Shown here: positions 1 to 9,074 of the stretch, in pieces | Numbering within the stretch: position 1 is the first letter of the stretch | Layout of the letters: every line of letters begins with the position of its first letter | Assembly: GCF_030400225.1 (NCBI RefSeq) | Contig: NZ_VJYB01000013.1 | Coordinates: forward strand, 1 to 49,109 | Direction: 5' to 3' | DNA from: Lactobacillus sp. UCMA15818 | GTDB taxonomy: Bacteria; Bacillota; Bacilli; Lactobacillales; Lactobacillaceae | DNA: 49,109 bases | Position numbers and translations under genes: made by a program | The notes under the pieces: generated by a model | Databases searched by the model: none | What the model was told of the DNA's origin: nothing | The model's input: the letters and a program-made list of their open reading frames with translations, nothing else

Positions 1-126
1 TTTCTTGTACTTAAATTTGAGGACAAAAAGCTACAACCTTCAAATAAGTTAAAATATTAATCCAATTCTCAATCACTAGTTCAAAGATTAAAAAAATAAG
101 AAATTAGAGGCTTGACTAAACGTAGG
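1..126. other. Left-edge non-coding stretch
   Basis: AT-rich sequence between the window edge and the first repeat element. I see no open reading frame with a ribosome binding site. It is probably the 3' flank of a plus-strand gene outside the window, because the repeat element that follows has the orientation that elsewhere follows plus-strand genes. Confidence 0.4.
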
Positions 127-281
127 AGAGAGGTTAGGTCAAAAGTTAAATTTTGATCTAGCCTCTCTATTTGTTTCGTATAAACATATTTCATAAGTCA
201 AAATTCTCCGTCTAACTTCGAATTACTCATAGCAAAGTACTCGCTATGAGTAATTTCGAGCTAATATTTCCTCTTTACGGT
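127..281 (+). repeat. Intergenic repeat element, copy A (terminator-like hairpin plus near-palindrome)
   Basis: Positions 127-144 pair with 151-168 in an uninterrupted 18-bp stem (two G-U pairs) around the loop GTTAAA. A T-rich stretch follows, so this part can act as a plus-strand intrinsic terminator. Positions 190-281 hold the second module, in which GAATTACTCATAGC (about 220-233) pairs with GCTATGAGTAATTTC (about 243-257). The same two-module order recurs at 3543, 12605 and elsewhere. This copy lies between the window edge and the 3' end of the convergent P-type ATPase gene. Confidence 0.8.
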
Positions 282-290
282 ACAGATGAG

Positions 291-2930
291 TTATCTATGG
301 AGTTTACGCTGAAATAGTTTTACGATTTCAACAATTACGATCATTAACACACCACCACTTAACACTATTAACCATTGTTCTAGGGCGAGTGGGGTAACTT
401 TGAAGACGTCGTTGAATGCCGGAATGAAAATCGTTGCAAACAAAAGTATGCCTGAGATAACAATCGACCAATTAAACATTTTATTTGAAAATAAATTTTT
501 GTTGAAAATAGAACCATGAATTGATTTAGAATTAAAAGCATGAAACAGTTGAATTAATCCTAAAGTTGCAAAAGCCATGGTCAAAGCATCAGCATGTATC
601 AAATCATATGAGTTATGGAAAGGATACTTGATGGCTATCCAGTACACGCCAAGAGTTAATATTCCCTCCAGCAATCCTTGGTAGGTAATACTAGAGAGAA
701 CTCCATCGCCAAAGAAACTCGACTTAGCGCCCCTAGGCTTTCTTTGCATAATCGTAGTTTCAGCTTTTTCGATTCCAAGTGCAATGGCAGGAAAAGTGTC
801 TGTTACGAGATTGATCCAAAGAATTTGTGCTGGGGCAAAGATATCCCAGCCGAGCATCGTCATAAAGAAGAGAGTTAGAACTTCACCTAAATTAGCAGAA
901 AGAAGGTACTGAATGGCCTTTTGAATGTTTGCGAAAACCTTGCGTCCTTCTTTGACAGCAACAATAATGGTTGCAAAATTATCATCAGCTAGAACAATAT
1001 CACTAGCATTTTTAGAAACTTCAGTACCGGTTATACCCATCCCGACCCCAATATCAGCTGTTTTCAAAGCAGGAGCATCGTTGACGCCATCTCCTGTCAT
1101 CGCTACAATTTTTCCTCTCTTCTGCCATGCCTTAACAATTCTAACCTTATGTTCAGGTGCAACTCTAGCATAAACTGAATACTTATCAACTGCAGAATTC
1201 AGCTCGTCAGTTGATAGTGCATCTAGATCATTACCAGTAATGACAGCATCAGTTTGAGAAGCCGTAATTATCCCTAAGCGAACTGCAATCGCCGTAGCAG
1301 TATCCTTATGGTCACCAGTTATCATTAATGGTCTGATTCCTGCTGAACGAGCTTGTGCAACAGCGTCTTTAACCTCTGGACGTTCAGGATCAATCATTCC
1401 CACCATCCCAACAAAAATTAAATCTTGTTCGAGTAGTTGTGAGGAAGGCTCATTTGGAATACTATCTAGTGGTCGATATGCAAAACTTAAAACACGTAAA
1501 GCTTTATGCGCTAGATCATGGTTTGCAGCGAGTATTCTTTTGCGGTCGTTTTCAGTTAAAACAGTTATTTCTCCGTTTTTTTCAATGCGTGTTGTTCGCT
1601 GCAATAATTCATCAACAGCACCTTTTATGAACAACACAGGTTTATCTGCCTGTTTTATTACAACAGACATCAGTTTTCGCTCAGAATCAAAGGGAATTGC
1701 CGCAACTCGTGGGAAGTCTTTTTCAATTTGCGAGACATGATTTGATTTATCAAGATTGTATTGAATCAAAGCCGTTTCAGTGGGATCACCGATTAACCCA
1801 GTGTCGCTTTTTTGGCTATCATTGGCTAAAATCATGGCTTTCATTAAGTTGTTCAGATCAATTTGTGCACTATTGGCATCAGTCAAGGTGTTGTTTTGAT
1901 ATATTTTTTCGACTGTCATTTTGTTCTGAGTCAAAGTACCAGTTTTGTCTGATGCAATGATCTCTGTAGTTCCAAGCGTTTCAACGGCCGGCAGTTTTCT
2001 AATCAATGCATTACGTTTAGCCATGGTTTGTGTCCCAAGTGCAAGCGTAATTGTTACAATTGCTGGCAGCCCTTCAGGAATTGCTGCAACTGCAAGCGAA
2101 ATTGATGTTAACAACATTTCTAAGATTGAAGCACGATCAGCTAATATTCCGATAATAAAAACCAGCAGTGCAATCGCCAAAACTAAAACACTTAGAATCT
2201 TGCTCAGATGTACAATGCTTTTTTGAAGTGGAGTGGTTGTCTGATCAACATTGTTGAGCATTGTTGCAATGTGGCCAACTTCTGTGTTCATGCCGGTTGC
2301 AATAACTACCGCTTCTGCCGTCCCATAGGTAACGTTGGTGTTCATATAGCCAAGATTCTTTCGATCACCTAGTGGAATTTCAGCCTCAGGGATACTAGTT
2401 ATGTTTTTATTTACAGGTACAGATTCACCAGTCAATGCGGCTTCTTCGACTTGCAGAGAAGAAGTGCTGATGAATCTAACATCGGCAGGGATGATATCAC
2501 CTGCTTCTAATAAAATAATATCGCCAGGTACTAAATTTACACTCTTAATAGTTGTGATTTGATTATTTCGTCGTACCTTTGAAGAGGGGGTTGTCATTTC
2601 TTTTAATGCATCAATTGCATTCTCCGCCTTTGCTTCTTGAAATACACCAAATGCAGCATTTAAAACAATTACCAAGAAAATAATTAAGGCATCTGAAATA
2701 TCACCGGCAAAAGCAGCGATAAGAGCAGCAACCATTAATATGATAATCATTAGATCTTTAAATTGAGCTATGAATTTTTGAAACAAGGAACTCTTTTTTT
2801 GTTCAGTGAGCGTGTTTTGTCCGTATTGACCCAATCTCTTGTTTGTCTCATCCAAGGAAAGACCTGTAGTGTTTGTATCTAATAAATTTAATGCCTTTTC
2901 AACAGAAAGCTGGTGATATTTTTGGTTCAT
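291..2930 (-). CDS. P-type cation-transporting ATPase, Ca2+-type (PMCA/SERCA-like, P2A)
   Basis: An 879-residue integral membrane ATPase predicted to export Ca2+ (or a related divalent cation) using ATP. The N-terminal cation-ATPase domain (about 5-75) precedes TM pairs, the actuator motif TGES (about 168), the P2A ion-binding segment PEGLP in M4 (about 285), the phosphorylation site DKTGT (Asp328), and the hinge motif GDGVNDAP. The C-terminal membrane domain has [15 protein letters not shown]. The order and length match bacterial LMCA1/YloB-like pumps. An ATG 21 nt further upstream is possible, but the chosen start has AAGGGA about 12 nt ahead and begins with the usual N-terminal sequence. 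The gene is monocistronic and convergent with repeat copy A. The substrate is inferred from family motifs; Mn2+ is an alternative. Confidence 0.9.
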   Translation of the reverse strand: MNQKYHQLSVEKALNLLDTNTTGLSLDETNKRLGQYGQNTLTEQKKSSLFQKFIAQFKDLMIIILMVAALIAAFAGDISDALIIFLVIVLNAAFGVFQEAKAENAIDALKEMTTPSSKVRRNNQITTIKSVNLVPGDIILLEAGDIIPADVRFISTSSLQVEEAALTGESVPVNKNITSIPEAEIPLGDRKNLGYMNTNVTYGTAEAVVIATGMNTEVGHIATMLNNVDQTTTPLQKSIVHLSKILSVLVLAIALLVFIIGILADRASILEMLLTSISLAVAAIPEGLPAIVTITLALGTQTMAKRNALIRKLPAVETLGTTEIIASDKTGTLTQNKMTVEKIYQNNTLTDANSAQIDLNNLMKAMILANDSQKSDTGLIGDPTETALIQYNLDKSNHVSQIEKDFPRVAAIPFDSERKLMSVVIKQADKPVLFIKGAVDELLQRTTRIEKNGEITVLTENDRKRILAANHDLAHKALRVLSFAYRPLDSIPNEPSSQLLEQDLIFVGMVGMIDPERPEVKDAVAQARSAGIRPLMITGDHKDTATAIAVRLGIITASQTDAVITGNDLDALSTDELNSAVDKYSVYARVAPEHKVRIVKAWQKRGKIVAMTGDGVNDAPALKTADIGVGMGITGTEVSKNASDIVLADDNFATIIVAVKEGRKVFANIQKAIQYLLSANLGEVLTLFFMTMLGWDIFAPAQILWINLVTDTFPAIALGIEKAETTIMQRKPRGAKSSFFGDGVLSSITYQGLLEGILTLGVYWIAIKYPFHNSYDLIHADALTMAFATLGLIQLFHAFNSKSIHGSIFNKNLFSNKMFNWSIVISGILLFATIFIPAFNDVFKVTPLALEQWLIVLSGGVLMIVIVEIVKLFQRKLHR

Positions 2931-3096
2931 TAAGCATGACAATCCCTTCATATTTTATAGTTTAAATGTATCATGCTTCACGGTGTTAAGAAAGAAATAA
3001 CGATTATAAAATGTGATAAGAGAGAAGTTTAAATAGTTGAAAAAATATATGCATATTGGTACATTTAAAGTAATTTCATATTAGGGGTGTTTAGAA

Positions 3097-3471
3097 TTGA
3101 TTAAAGAGTTTAAAGAGTTTATTTCACGAGGAAATGTGATTGACTTAGCTGTCGGTGTTATTATTGGTGGTGCTTTTACGTCAATTGTTAAGTCATTGGT
3201 TGATTACTTAATTAATCCTTTTATTGGCTTGTTTATTGGAGGAATTGATTTTTCAGAATTAGTGTTCAAGATTAACGGAGCAACGTTCAAAATAGGTAGT
3301 TTTATTAACGCAATTATTAATTTCTTGATTATTGCCTTTGTGGTGTTCTTATTGGTTAAGTTTGTTAATAAATTTTTGATTCGTAAGAAGGAGGAAGTTG
3401 TACCTGTTGCTGCTCCTGAAGTTAAACTCCTGGAAGAAATTCGTGATCTATTAAAAACACAGGAAAAATAA
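3097..3471 (+). CDS. mscL: Large-conductance mechanosensitive channel MscL
   Basis: A 124-residue channel subunit that opens under membrane tension to release solutes during hypo-osmotic shock. The N-terminal amphipathic segment [20 protein letters not shown] is the family hallmark. TM1 (about 15-45) is glycine-rich, and TM2 (about 67-92) is followed by a charged C-terminal helix ([21 protein letters not shown]). The start is TTG, with AGGGG nine nt upstream; no ATG fits the conserved N-terminus. Length is typical for the family. The gene stands alone, divergent from the P-type ATPase and followed by repeat copy B. Confidence 0.96.
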   Translation: MIKEFKEFISRGNVIDLAVGVIIGGAFTSIVKSLVDYLINPFIGLFIGGIDFSELVFKINGATFKIGSFINAIINFLIIAFVVFLLVKFVNKFLIRKKEEVVPVAAPEVKLLEEIRDLLKTQEK

Positions 3472-3542
3472 TATAAATTAAAAGTAAGAGAGATATGGCA
3501 ATAATTTTGAATTATGAGATACGTTTTTATATGCAAACAAAT

Positions 3543-3713
3543 GGAGCTGGGTCAAAAGTTAAATTTTGATTCAGTTCCTCTATTTATTCCGTATAAACGT
3601 GTTTCATAAGTCAAAATTCTCCGTCTAACTTCGAATTACTCATAGCAAAGTACCTGCTATGTTCGTAATTTCGAGTTAGTACTCAAATTTTCCCGATTTA
3701 TGGCACACTCTCT
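3543..3713 (+). repeat. Intergenic repeat element, copy B
   Basis: The first module (3543-3578) is a 15-bp continuous stem with loop GTTAAA followed by a T-rich run. Its outer pairs differ from copy A yet still pair. The second module (3604-3713) is a near-palindrome: CATAGC pairs with GCTATG at the centre, and the outer arms (TTCATAAGTC near 3604 and the complement of GATTTATGGCA near 3696) also pair. It lies about 70 nt downstream of mscL and in the same direction. Confidence 0.85.
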
Positions 3714-3803
3714 TTGGGTTGTGCAAGTGATAATTATGGATTAGGTAAGGATGATTTGTTTTAAAACAAAGCTCAAAATTAAATGTCACATAAATTAGTA
3801 TCA

Positions 3804-5639
3804 TTAGATTTCTGCAGTAAGAAAGGTATTTAAAAATTCACAGATGCCATTGAAACCTAATTCTCCGCGAAATTGATTAAGTTCTTTACCGCTTCTATAA
3901 GCCGAAACTACTGGGGTTCCCAAGATATGAAGTCTGGTTGTAATCTCTTGATTTTTATCAACATCAAGATAATATGTTTCAAATTGATTGTTGAACTTTT
4001 CAGAGACTGCTTTTTTCAGTAGCGGATGGACTATGCGACAGTGAGAACAACGCTCCGCTCCGAACATTATGATTTTAACTTTATCGGTATTTTTGTTGTT
4101 TAAGATTTGATTTGTAAATTCTTCCTGGGTAATTTCAGGGAAAATGTTGCGGTCAATTGTAAATAATTGTTGATTTTTCTTTTTAGCGGTTACTTGATTG
4201 GATTCATCAATTGTTGCGACACACAAGGCAACGTCTTTATAGTAAGGTAAGGTACCAGCAACAGCAACAATCTTTTTTGCACCTTTTTTTCCGGCATTTG
4301 GCAATCTAAAAGTAGAAATGTCAGGTGGTTGAATTGATATTTCGTGCGGCTTTGGTTCTTGTGGCACATAATCATATGGGTAACGATAAGCGCGGTAAAT
4401 CATATTGTTCTTTAGTTTACCATCATTATTATGTGAAAAATAAGGTGAAATCCATTCCCAGACAATTTCATAGTCATTAGTGAGTTCAATAATTCTGCCG
4501 TCAGATCCCTCGTTAATCAGAGTATTGCCATTTGGTAATCGTTGGACATTTGAAACATAAGGACTATAGAATTTGCTACTGTCAGTTGGCATTTGATAAC
4601 CAAAATCAGCAGGGGTAACCGACCACACAATTTTCATTGCAACAGGATCGATTTCGAGAATTCGGCTATAGTCTCGGAGTGCATTTTTTGAACCATCTAA
4701 GCTACCAGGATTAGGAGTACCGTAGCCAGCCCAGCCACCATTGTCAAATAATAGTAGGTTTCCAGCTCCAGGTAATCCACGGGGAATCATGTGTAGAGCG
4801 TGCTGCCCAATGATTTGACCAATTGCTTGTGCTTTAGGATCATGTATATAATCAGGACCTAACTTCCAGACAATTTTGCCGGTATCATGATCAACGATGA
4901 ATAAAATATTTGCTTCTCTGCTGTCCATGATAATATTATCTGGCTTAAATCGCTGGTCTCCTCGATCAAACCATTTATTTTCTCCCAGATAGCTGGCACA
5001 ATTAGTATGCATGAAATCACCAACACCACCATCAGATTGACGCATATTTGGATTTCTTGTCAAAATATTTTTGGCAGCTTCATCAAAATCAAATTCAGCA
5101 AAGTGTTCTGCTACGCTCCAGCTCCATAATAAGTTACCTTGCCAATCAACTTCGTAAACAATATCATCCAACAATTTTTTGTCAGAGATTACTGAATTAT
5201 GAATTGTTTGATGGGCTAATATTAAAGTTTTCCCTGAGTCTACCTTTGGTTGTTCTAATGGTGAATAATAGACAGCCTGGCCTTCACGCTGAAAATCGTG
5301 ATGCTGTCGTGCCATCCAGCGATGATCGTATCCTGGGTCGTCAATCTTTTCAAAATGATCGAATTGCCATTCAATATTGCCATCGTAATCAACTTGAACA
5401 AGATTAATTCCATCTTGCATCCCATGAACTGGGTGCCGGTTGCCAGAATTTCCAATAATATGCCCATTGGGTAGCATTTTAGGGGGCATTCCGCGAAAAA
5501 TCCAGCGTCTTACCTCATTACCATTCATATCAAATAATAATATGCCATCGTTAATTGTTGGTACTAAGGTATAGCCATTCCAAGCTTTATCAGGATTATA
5601 GCAAATTGTTCCAGTTGGATATATAGATGGTTGTCCCAT
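3804..5639 (-). CDS. Arylsulfotransferase (ASST)-like protein fused to a thioredoxin domain
   Basis: A 611-residue protein without signal peptide, so predicted cytoplasmic. Residues about 10-430 resemble the arylsulfotransferase beta-propeller family, with repeated D-x-x-G-N-x-x-W blades (DYDGNIEWQF, DWQGNLLWSW, DTGKIVWKLG) and His/Asn-rich loops such as GQHALHMIPRG and FDNGGWAGYG. Residues about 515-611 form a thioredoxin fold with the redox motif CSHC (first Cys at residue 531) and the cis-proline motif GTPVV. The ATG is preferred over a GTG nine nt upstream because AAGGAG lies eight nt before it, whereas the same RBS abuts the GTG. It is the last gene of a four-gene operon behind an ABC importer of sulfonate/taurine/nitrate type. 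Whether it transfers sulfate groups is inferred from family resemblance only; a non-catalytic propeller is possible. Confidence 0.8.
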   Translation of the reverse strand: MGQPSIYPTGTICYNPDKAWNGYTLVPTINDGILLFDMNGNEVRRWIFRGMPPKMLPNGHIIGNSGNRHPVHGMQDGINLVQVDYDGNIEWQFDHFEKIDDPGYDHRWMARQHHDFQREGQAVYYSPLEQPKVDSGKTLILAHQTIHNSVISDKKLLDDIVYEVDWQGNLLWSWSVAEHFAEFDFDEAAKNILTRNPNMRQSDGGVGDFMHTNCASYLGENKWFDRGDQRFKPDNIIMDSREANILFIVDHDTGKIVWKLGPDYIHDPKAQAIGQIIGQHALHMIPRGLPGAGNLLLFDNGGWAGYGTPNPGSLDGSKNALRDYSRILEIDPVAMKIVWSVTPADFGYQMPTDSSKFYSPYVSNVQRLPNGNTLINEGSDGRIIELTNDYEIVWEWISPYFSHNNDGKLKNNMIYRAYRYPYDYVPQEPKPHEISIQPPDISTFRLPNAGKKGAKKIVAVAGTLPYYKDVALCVATIDESNQVTAKKKNQQLFTIDRNIFPEITQEEFTNQILNNKNTDKVKIIMFGAERCSHCRIVHPLLKKAVSEKFNNQFETYYLDVDKNQEITTRLHILGTPVVSAYRSGKELNQFRGELGFNGICEFLNTFLTAEI

Positions 5640-5689
5640 ATGATTCACTCCTTAACTTTTTTAATATCGTAATAAATTAAACTTCAGTA

Positions 5690-6712
5690 TTATTTATATG
5701 AAACAGAACCTGAGATGGCTTTCTTCAGTGTCGTAGTATCAATGTAATCATCAATGTCATAAGTATGTTTTAAGCTTCCATTGTTAGCTAGATACTTGTA
5801 AATACTCTTTAAGTCGTTATATGTGCTCTGTTCGAAGCTGACTTTGAAATTAGTACTCTTGAAAGTTGCTAAAACAGTTTTTTTAGGAACATTTAATGCG
5901 GAAGCGACAATTTTAGCAGCTTTTTGTGGATGAGATTGAACCAATTTAATACTGTCATTAATGGCTTTCAGATAGGCAATTGCTGCTTTTGGATGTTCCT
6001 TTAGAAATTTTTTATTGGAAATAGCAAAGGCTAAAGTCGGTGATGTGATTTTTCCTTGGGTAGTTAATACTTTGAACTTCCCAGTTTTTTTCAGTTTTTC
6101 TGCATCTTGACCGGATGCCCATACAGCAGAGGCTTTTCCTGATTTCATCAAAGCCAATCCTTCTTGTCCGGTTTCAACGGATAATAGATTAACTTGGCTT
6201 TCTTTTAAGCCAGCTTTTTTCAATGTTTTAGCAACCCAATATTCCGTAACAGTTCCTTTACTAGTTAAAATATTTTTACCTTTGAGATCAGCTAATGAGT
6301 TAATGGTTTTAGCGGTGTATAATTTAACCCCACTGCCTCCAGAACTGGATAACTTTGCAAAGATTTTGAGATTGCTTTTATTTGAACTTCCAAAACGGTT
6401 TAAGGCTGCAAAATCAGCTACGTAACCAATATCTAACTGTTTTGTTGTAATTGCATTAACTGTTTCAATTCCAGAGGAAAAAGTCGTAGTGTTTACTTTC
6501 AGGTTATACTTACTGAAATACCCCTCCTTTTTCGCAATAGCTGCTAAGTATTGGCCACCGGAATTTGTCATTAATCCTAAGCGGATTGTTGTTGAACTAG
6601 TGCTGCTCTTTTTTGAGCTACTGTCAACAGTCTTTAAGCCATAAACGGCAGCAAATATAATAGCGATAATAACTGCTAGGCTTCCAAATAGCATGATTAT
6701 TTTTTTATTCAC
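5690..6712 (-). CDS. Membrane-anchored substrate-binding protein, sulfonate/taurine/nitrate ABC type
   Basis: A 340-residue extracytoplasmic binding protein. An N-terminal hydrophobic segment (about 5-27) is followed by a Ser/Thr-rich linker (about 30-42). The NMT1/SsuA-like periplasmic-binding fold runs from about 43 to 335: IRLGLMTNSGGQYLAAIAKK, a GYF segment, LKGKNILTSKGT and KSGKASAVWASGQD. There is no lipobox cysteine, so the leader probably stays as an uncleaved anchor, unlike most Gram-positive binding proteins. It is 40 nt downstream of the permease gene and 50 nt upstream of the sulfotransferase-like gene. The substrate is unknown; sulfonates or sulfate esters are suggested by context only. 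Confidence 0.82.
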   Translation of the reverse strand: MNKKIIMLFGSLAVIIAIIFAAVYGLKTVDSSSKKSSTSSTTIRLGLMTNSGGQYLAAIAKKEGYFSKYNLKVNTTTFSSGIETVNAITTKQLDIGYVADFAALNRFGSSNKSNLKIFAKLSSSGGSGVKLYTAKTINSLADLKGKNILTSKGTVTEYWVAKTLKKAGLKESQVNLLSVETGQEGLALMKSGKASAVWASGQDAEKLKKTGKFKVLTTQGKITSPTLAFAISNKKFLKEHPKAAIAYLKAINDSIKLVQSHPQKAAKIVASALNVPKKTVLATFKSTNFKVSFEQSTYNDLKSIYKYLANNGSLKHTYDIDDYIDTTTLKKAISGSVSYK

Positions 6713-6752
6713 TTACAAAAACACCTTTCTAACTTTTTGTTGCATTCCATCA

Positions 6753-7622
6753 TTACGTTGCTTTTTTTTCAAATACACCATATTTTTTGAGCACAACTTT
6801 ACCGAATAAACGAAGCAGTGTATCTGAAAGATAACCAATAAAACCAAGAACAAAAATCCCAACAAAAATCCAATCGGTACGATAATAGAGTCTAGAAGTA
6901 TAAATCAGATAGCCAATTCCGTTTTGAGCTGCTAGCATTTCTGCTGCTACAATCGCTATAATTGCTCCGCCTAATCCAAGGCGGACACCAGTAAAGATAT
7001 TTGGTACAGCTGAAGGAATGACAACGCTGTAGAAAACTTGAAATTTTGATGCTCCTTGTGATTGAGCGGATTCAATCTTTAATGGATCAATTGCAATAAC
7101 CCCAGTAATAGTATTGATGATGATTGGGAACATTGTTGCATAAATGATTAATGCAATTTTAGATACTTCACCAACACCAAACCATAGTAGAAATAGTGTC
7201 AAAAATCCTATGGCTGGTACAAAGCGGAAAAAATTAATCAATGGCTCGAATAAATAACGAATAATTTTAAATTGTCCAATGAATAATCCTAAAGGGACTG
7301 CAATAATAGTCCCAGCCAACCAACCAGCTAATATTCGGAGCAAACTAATTAGTAAGTCACTTTGAAGTGTTCCAGTTTTTATTAATTCCTTAGCACTAGT
7401 TAATGTTTTCCATGGACTAGGTAGGAAGCTGGAATCACTAATTTTAGAGGCAATTATCCAAATCACTAGTAACAAGAGCCAAGCAAACAATCCATGTTTA
7501 GTTAAAAATAATAGTCCAGTCTTAAGCCATTCATTTTTTGTATAATTATCGGTGTTTTTAGAAGCTTCTAGTCCATTCAATGCTTGGGTTTTAGCGGTAT
7601 CTTTACTCGACATTTCTTTCAT
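6753..7622 (-). CDS. ABC transporter permease, SsuC/TauC type
   Basis: A 289-residue inner-membrane permease with about six TM helices after a cytoplasmic N-terminal tail of roughly 45 residues. The cytoplasmic EAA-type coupling loop is visible as GASKFQVFYSVVIPSAVPNI followed by FTGVRLGLGGA, as in the SsuC/TauC/NrtB family. The ATG overlaps the upstream ATPase stop by four nt (ATGA), which indicates translational coupling. A GGGGG run lies eight nt before the start. It forms an importer with the neighbouring ATPase and binding protein. Confidence 0.88.
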   Translation of the reverse strand: MKEMSSKDTAKTQALNGLEASKNTDNYTKNEWLKTGLLFLTKHGLFAWLLLLVIWIIASKISDSSFLPSPWKTLTSAKELIKTGTLQSDLLISLLRILAGWLAGTIIAVPLGLFIGQFKIIRYLFEPLINFFRFVPAIGFLTLFLLWFGVGEVSKIALIIYATMFPIIINTITGVIAIDPLKIESAQSQGASKFQVFYSVVIPSAVPNIFTGVRLGLGGAIIAIVAAEMLAAQNGIGYLIYTSRLYYRTDWIFVGIFVLGFIGYLSDTLLRLFGKVVLKKYGVFEKKAT

Positions 7623-8413
7623 GCTAACGACCCCCTAATCGGGAAATAATTATTTAGTTTTGTGACCAATTGCTCATTATCTTTAGAAAAAATATTTCTA
7701 GGATAAGGGTAATCAACAGTGACTGTTTTGCAGATATTTGCAGCAGGAGCTGGAGAAAAGATACTGATTTTTTGGCCTAGATAAGCAGCTTCTTGAATAT
7801 CATGTGTTACAAATAAAATAGTTTTCTTAGTTTTTTGCCAAATTCTAATAAGCTCGTCTTGCATAATTGCTCTAGTCTGGGCGTCCAAAGCACCAAAAGG
7901 TTCATCCAAAATTAATATGTCTGGATTATTAGCAATACTTCTCGCAATCTGGACACGTTGTTTCATCCCACCAGATAATTCGTAGGGGTACTTATCAGTG
8001 TGTTGGTCAAGCCCAACTAATTTTAAGCTTTGATCAATGATAGGAGTTCGTTCTTTTTCTGGGAAGTGCTGCATTTTTAGACCGTAAGCAACATTTTCAT
8101 AGACAGTTAACCATGGGAAAATCGCAGCATCGGCATTTTGGAATACCACTCCACGATCATGTCCAGGAGCAGTAACTTCATGGCCGTTAACTAAGACCTG
8201 GCCACTTGTTTGGGGAAGAAAGCCAGCAATAATATTGAGTAATGTTGATTTACCACAACCACTGCGACCTAAGAAAATATGGAATTCACCAGCGGCAATT
8301 TTTAAATTAATATCTTGTAATACAAGCGGAGAGCTTCTTATATGTGAGAAGAATGAAGCGCTTGGGGGATACTGCTTAAAAACGTGTTTAAGTTCAATAC
8401 TAAGTTCCATCAT
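7619..8413 (-). CDS. ABC transporter ATP-binding protein, SsuB/TauB type
   Basis: A 264-residue nucleotide-binding subunit that powers the downstream permease. It shows Walker A GRSGCGKST (49-57), the Q-loop, signature LSGGMKQR, Walker B ILILDEPFGALD and the switch His in LFVTHD. FGALD after Walker B is typical of the SsuB/TauB/NrtD group. An in-frame ATG 84 nt upstream would add 28 residues, but GAGG sits eight nt before the chosen ATG and the shorter protein has the usual family length. It is the first gene of the four-gene operon. Confidence 0.88.
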   Translation of the reverse strand: MMELSIELKHVFKQYPPSASFFSHIRSSPLVLQDINLKIAAGEFHIFLGRSGCGKSTLLNIIAGFLPQTSGQVLVNGHEVTAPGHDRGVVFQNADAAIFPWLTVYENVAYGLKMQHFPEKERTPIIDQSLKLVGLDQHTDKYPYELSGGMKQRVQIARSIANNPDILILDEPFGALDAQTRAIMQDELIRIWQKTKKTILFVTHDIQEAAYLGQKISIFSPAPAANICKTVTVDYPYPRNIFSKDNEQLVTKLNNYFPIRGSLA

Positions 8414-9074
8414 ACTAGTTACCTCATTAATTTGAATTTCAGCACTGCTCATATTAAGCAGGCTTTTTCTGCTTAATTCAGTTAGCTTAGAAGCCATGTG
8501 AAAAAAGTTTCATGATTGAATGACTTTGATAATAGACTAAATTTATGAATTACCAGTGAAGTTATTTTGATATAAATATTGGTATTCTATGATGATACTA
8601 GAAAATAAGTACTTGCTGAACTTTAGGTAGATACAGTTATTATTTACAATTTTTTTGAATAAAAAAAATGATAGATAATGTTGAGAAAATTAGCAAATTT
8701 AGTTATTAAATGTACAAATGAATTTGTTTGAATAATGGATAATGGTTTGATATAGACGTAATTAAATAGTGGACATAAAATAGGCCAAAATAGATAATTA
8801 GTATATTTTTTAGATTAATAACAATTTGACTTAGATGGATGAAAATAAATTTAAAATTAGAATGGTTACTTTCATGAAATTTTCTGTTATGATTGTGTGC
8901 GTACACGGTACTAAAAGTTAGTAATGGGTTTACATAAGTAAAAAATAATTTTATTTAGGGGGAGCTATAATTTTGTTATGCGCGTAAAAGATGTCTTTGA
9001 CATACGCGATATTTTGTAGGGCGGGGTGCCTATTTAATGAGCACATATATGATAATTGTGAAAAGAGGCAAAAA
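8414..9074. other. Long AT-rich divergent intergenic region between the importer operon and the Rgg-like gene
   Basis: About 660 nt with no convincing gene. It must hold the divergent promoters of the minus-strand operon and the Rgg-like gene. Visible items are TTTACA (8929-8934) with a poor TATTTA -10 17 nt later, an isolated AGGGGGAG (8957-8964) with no good gene behind it, and an imperfect hairpin at 8981-9008 (CGCGT with ACGCG, ATGTC with GACAT). Short ORFs at 8835-8921 (28 codons) and 8978-9019 (13 codons) have no well-spaced ribosome binding site. Confidence 0.5.

Noticed and set aside
8706-8906. 66-codon minus-strand ORF in the gap upstream of the Rgg-like gene
   Set aside because: No ribosome binding site, AT-driven composition (Ile/Asn/His/Tyr rich) and no recognisable motif.
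8835-8921. 28-codon ORF as a candidate SHP pheromone for the Rgg-like regulator
   Set aside because: No Shine-Dalgarno sequence, and the C-terminus (VCVHGTKS) does not resemble SHP peptides.
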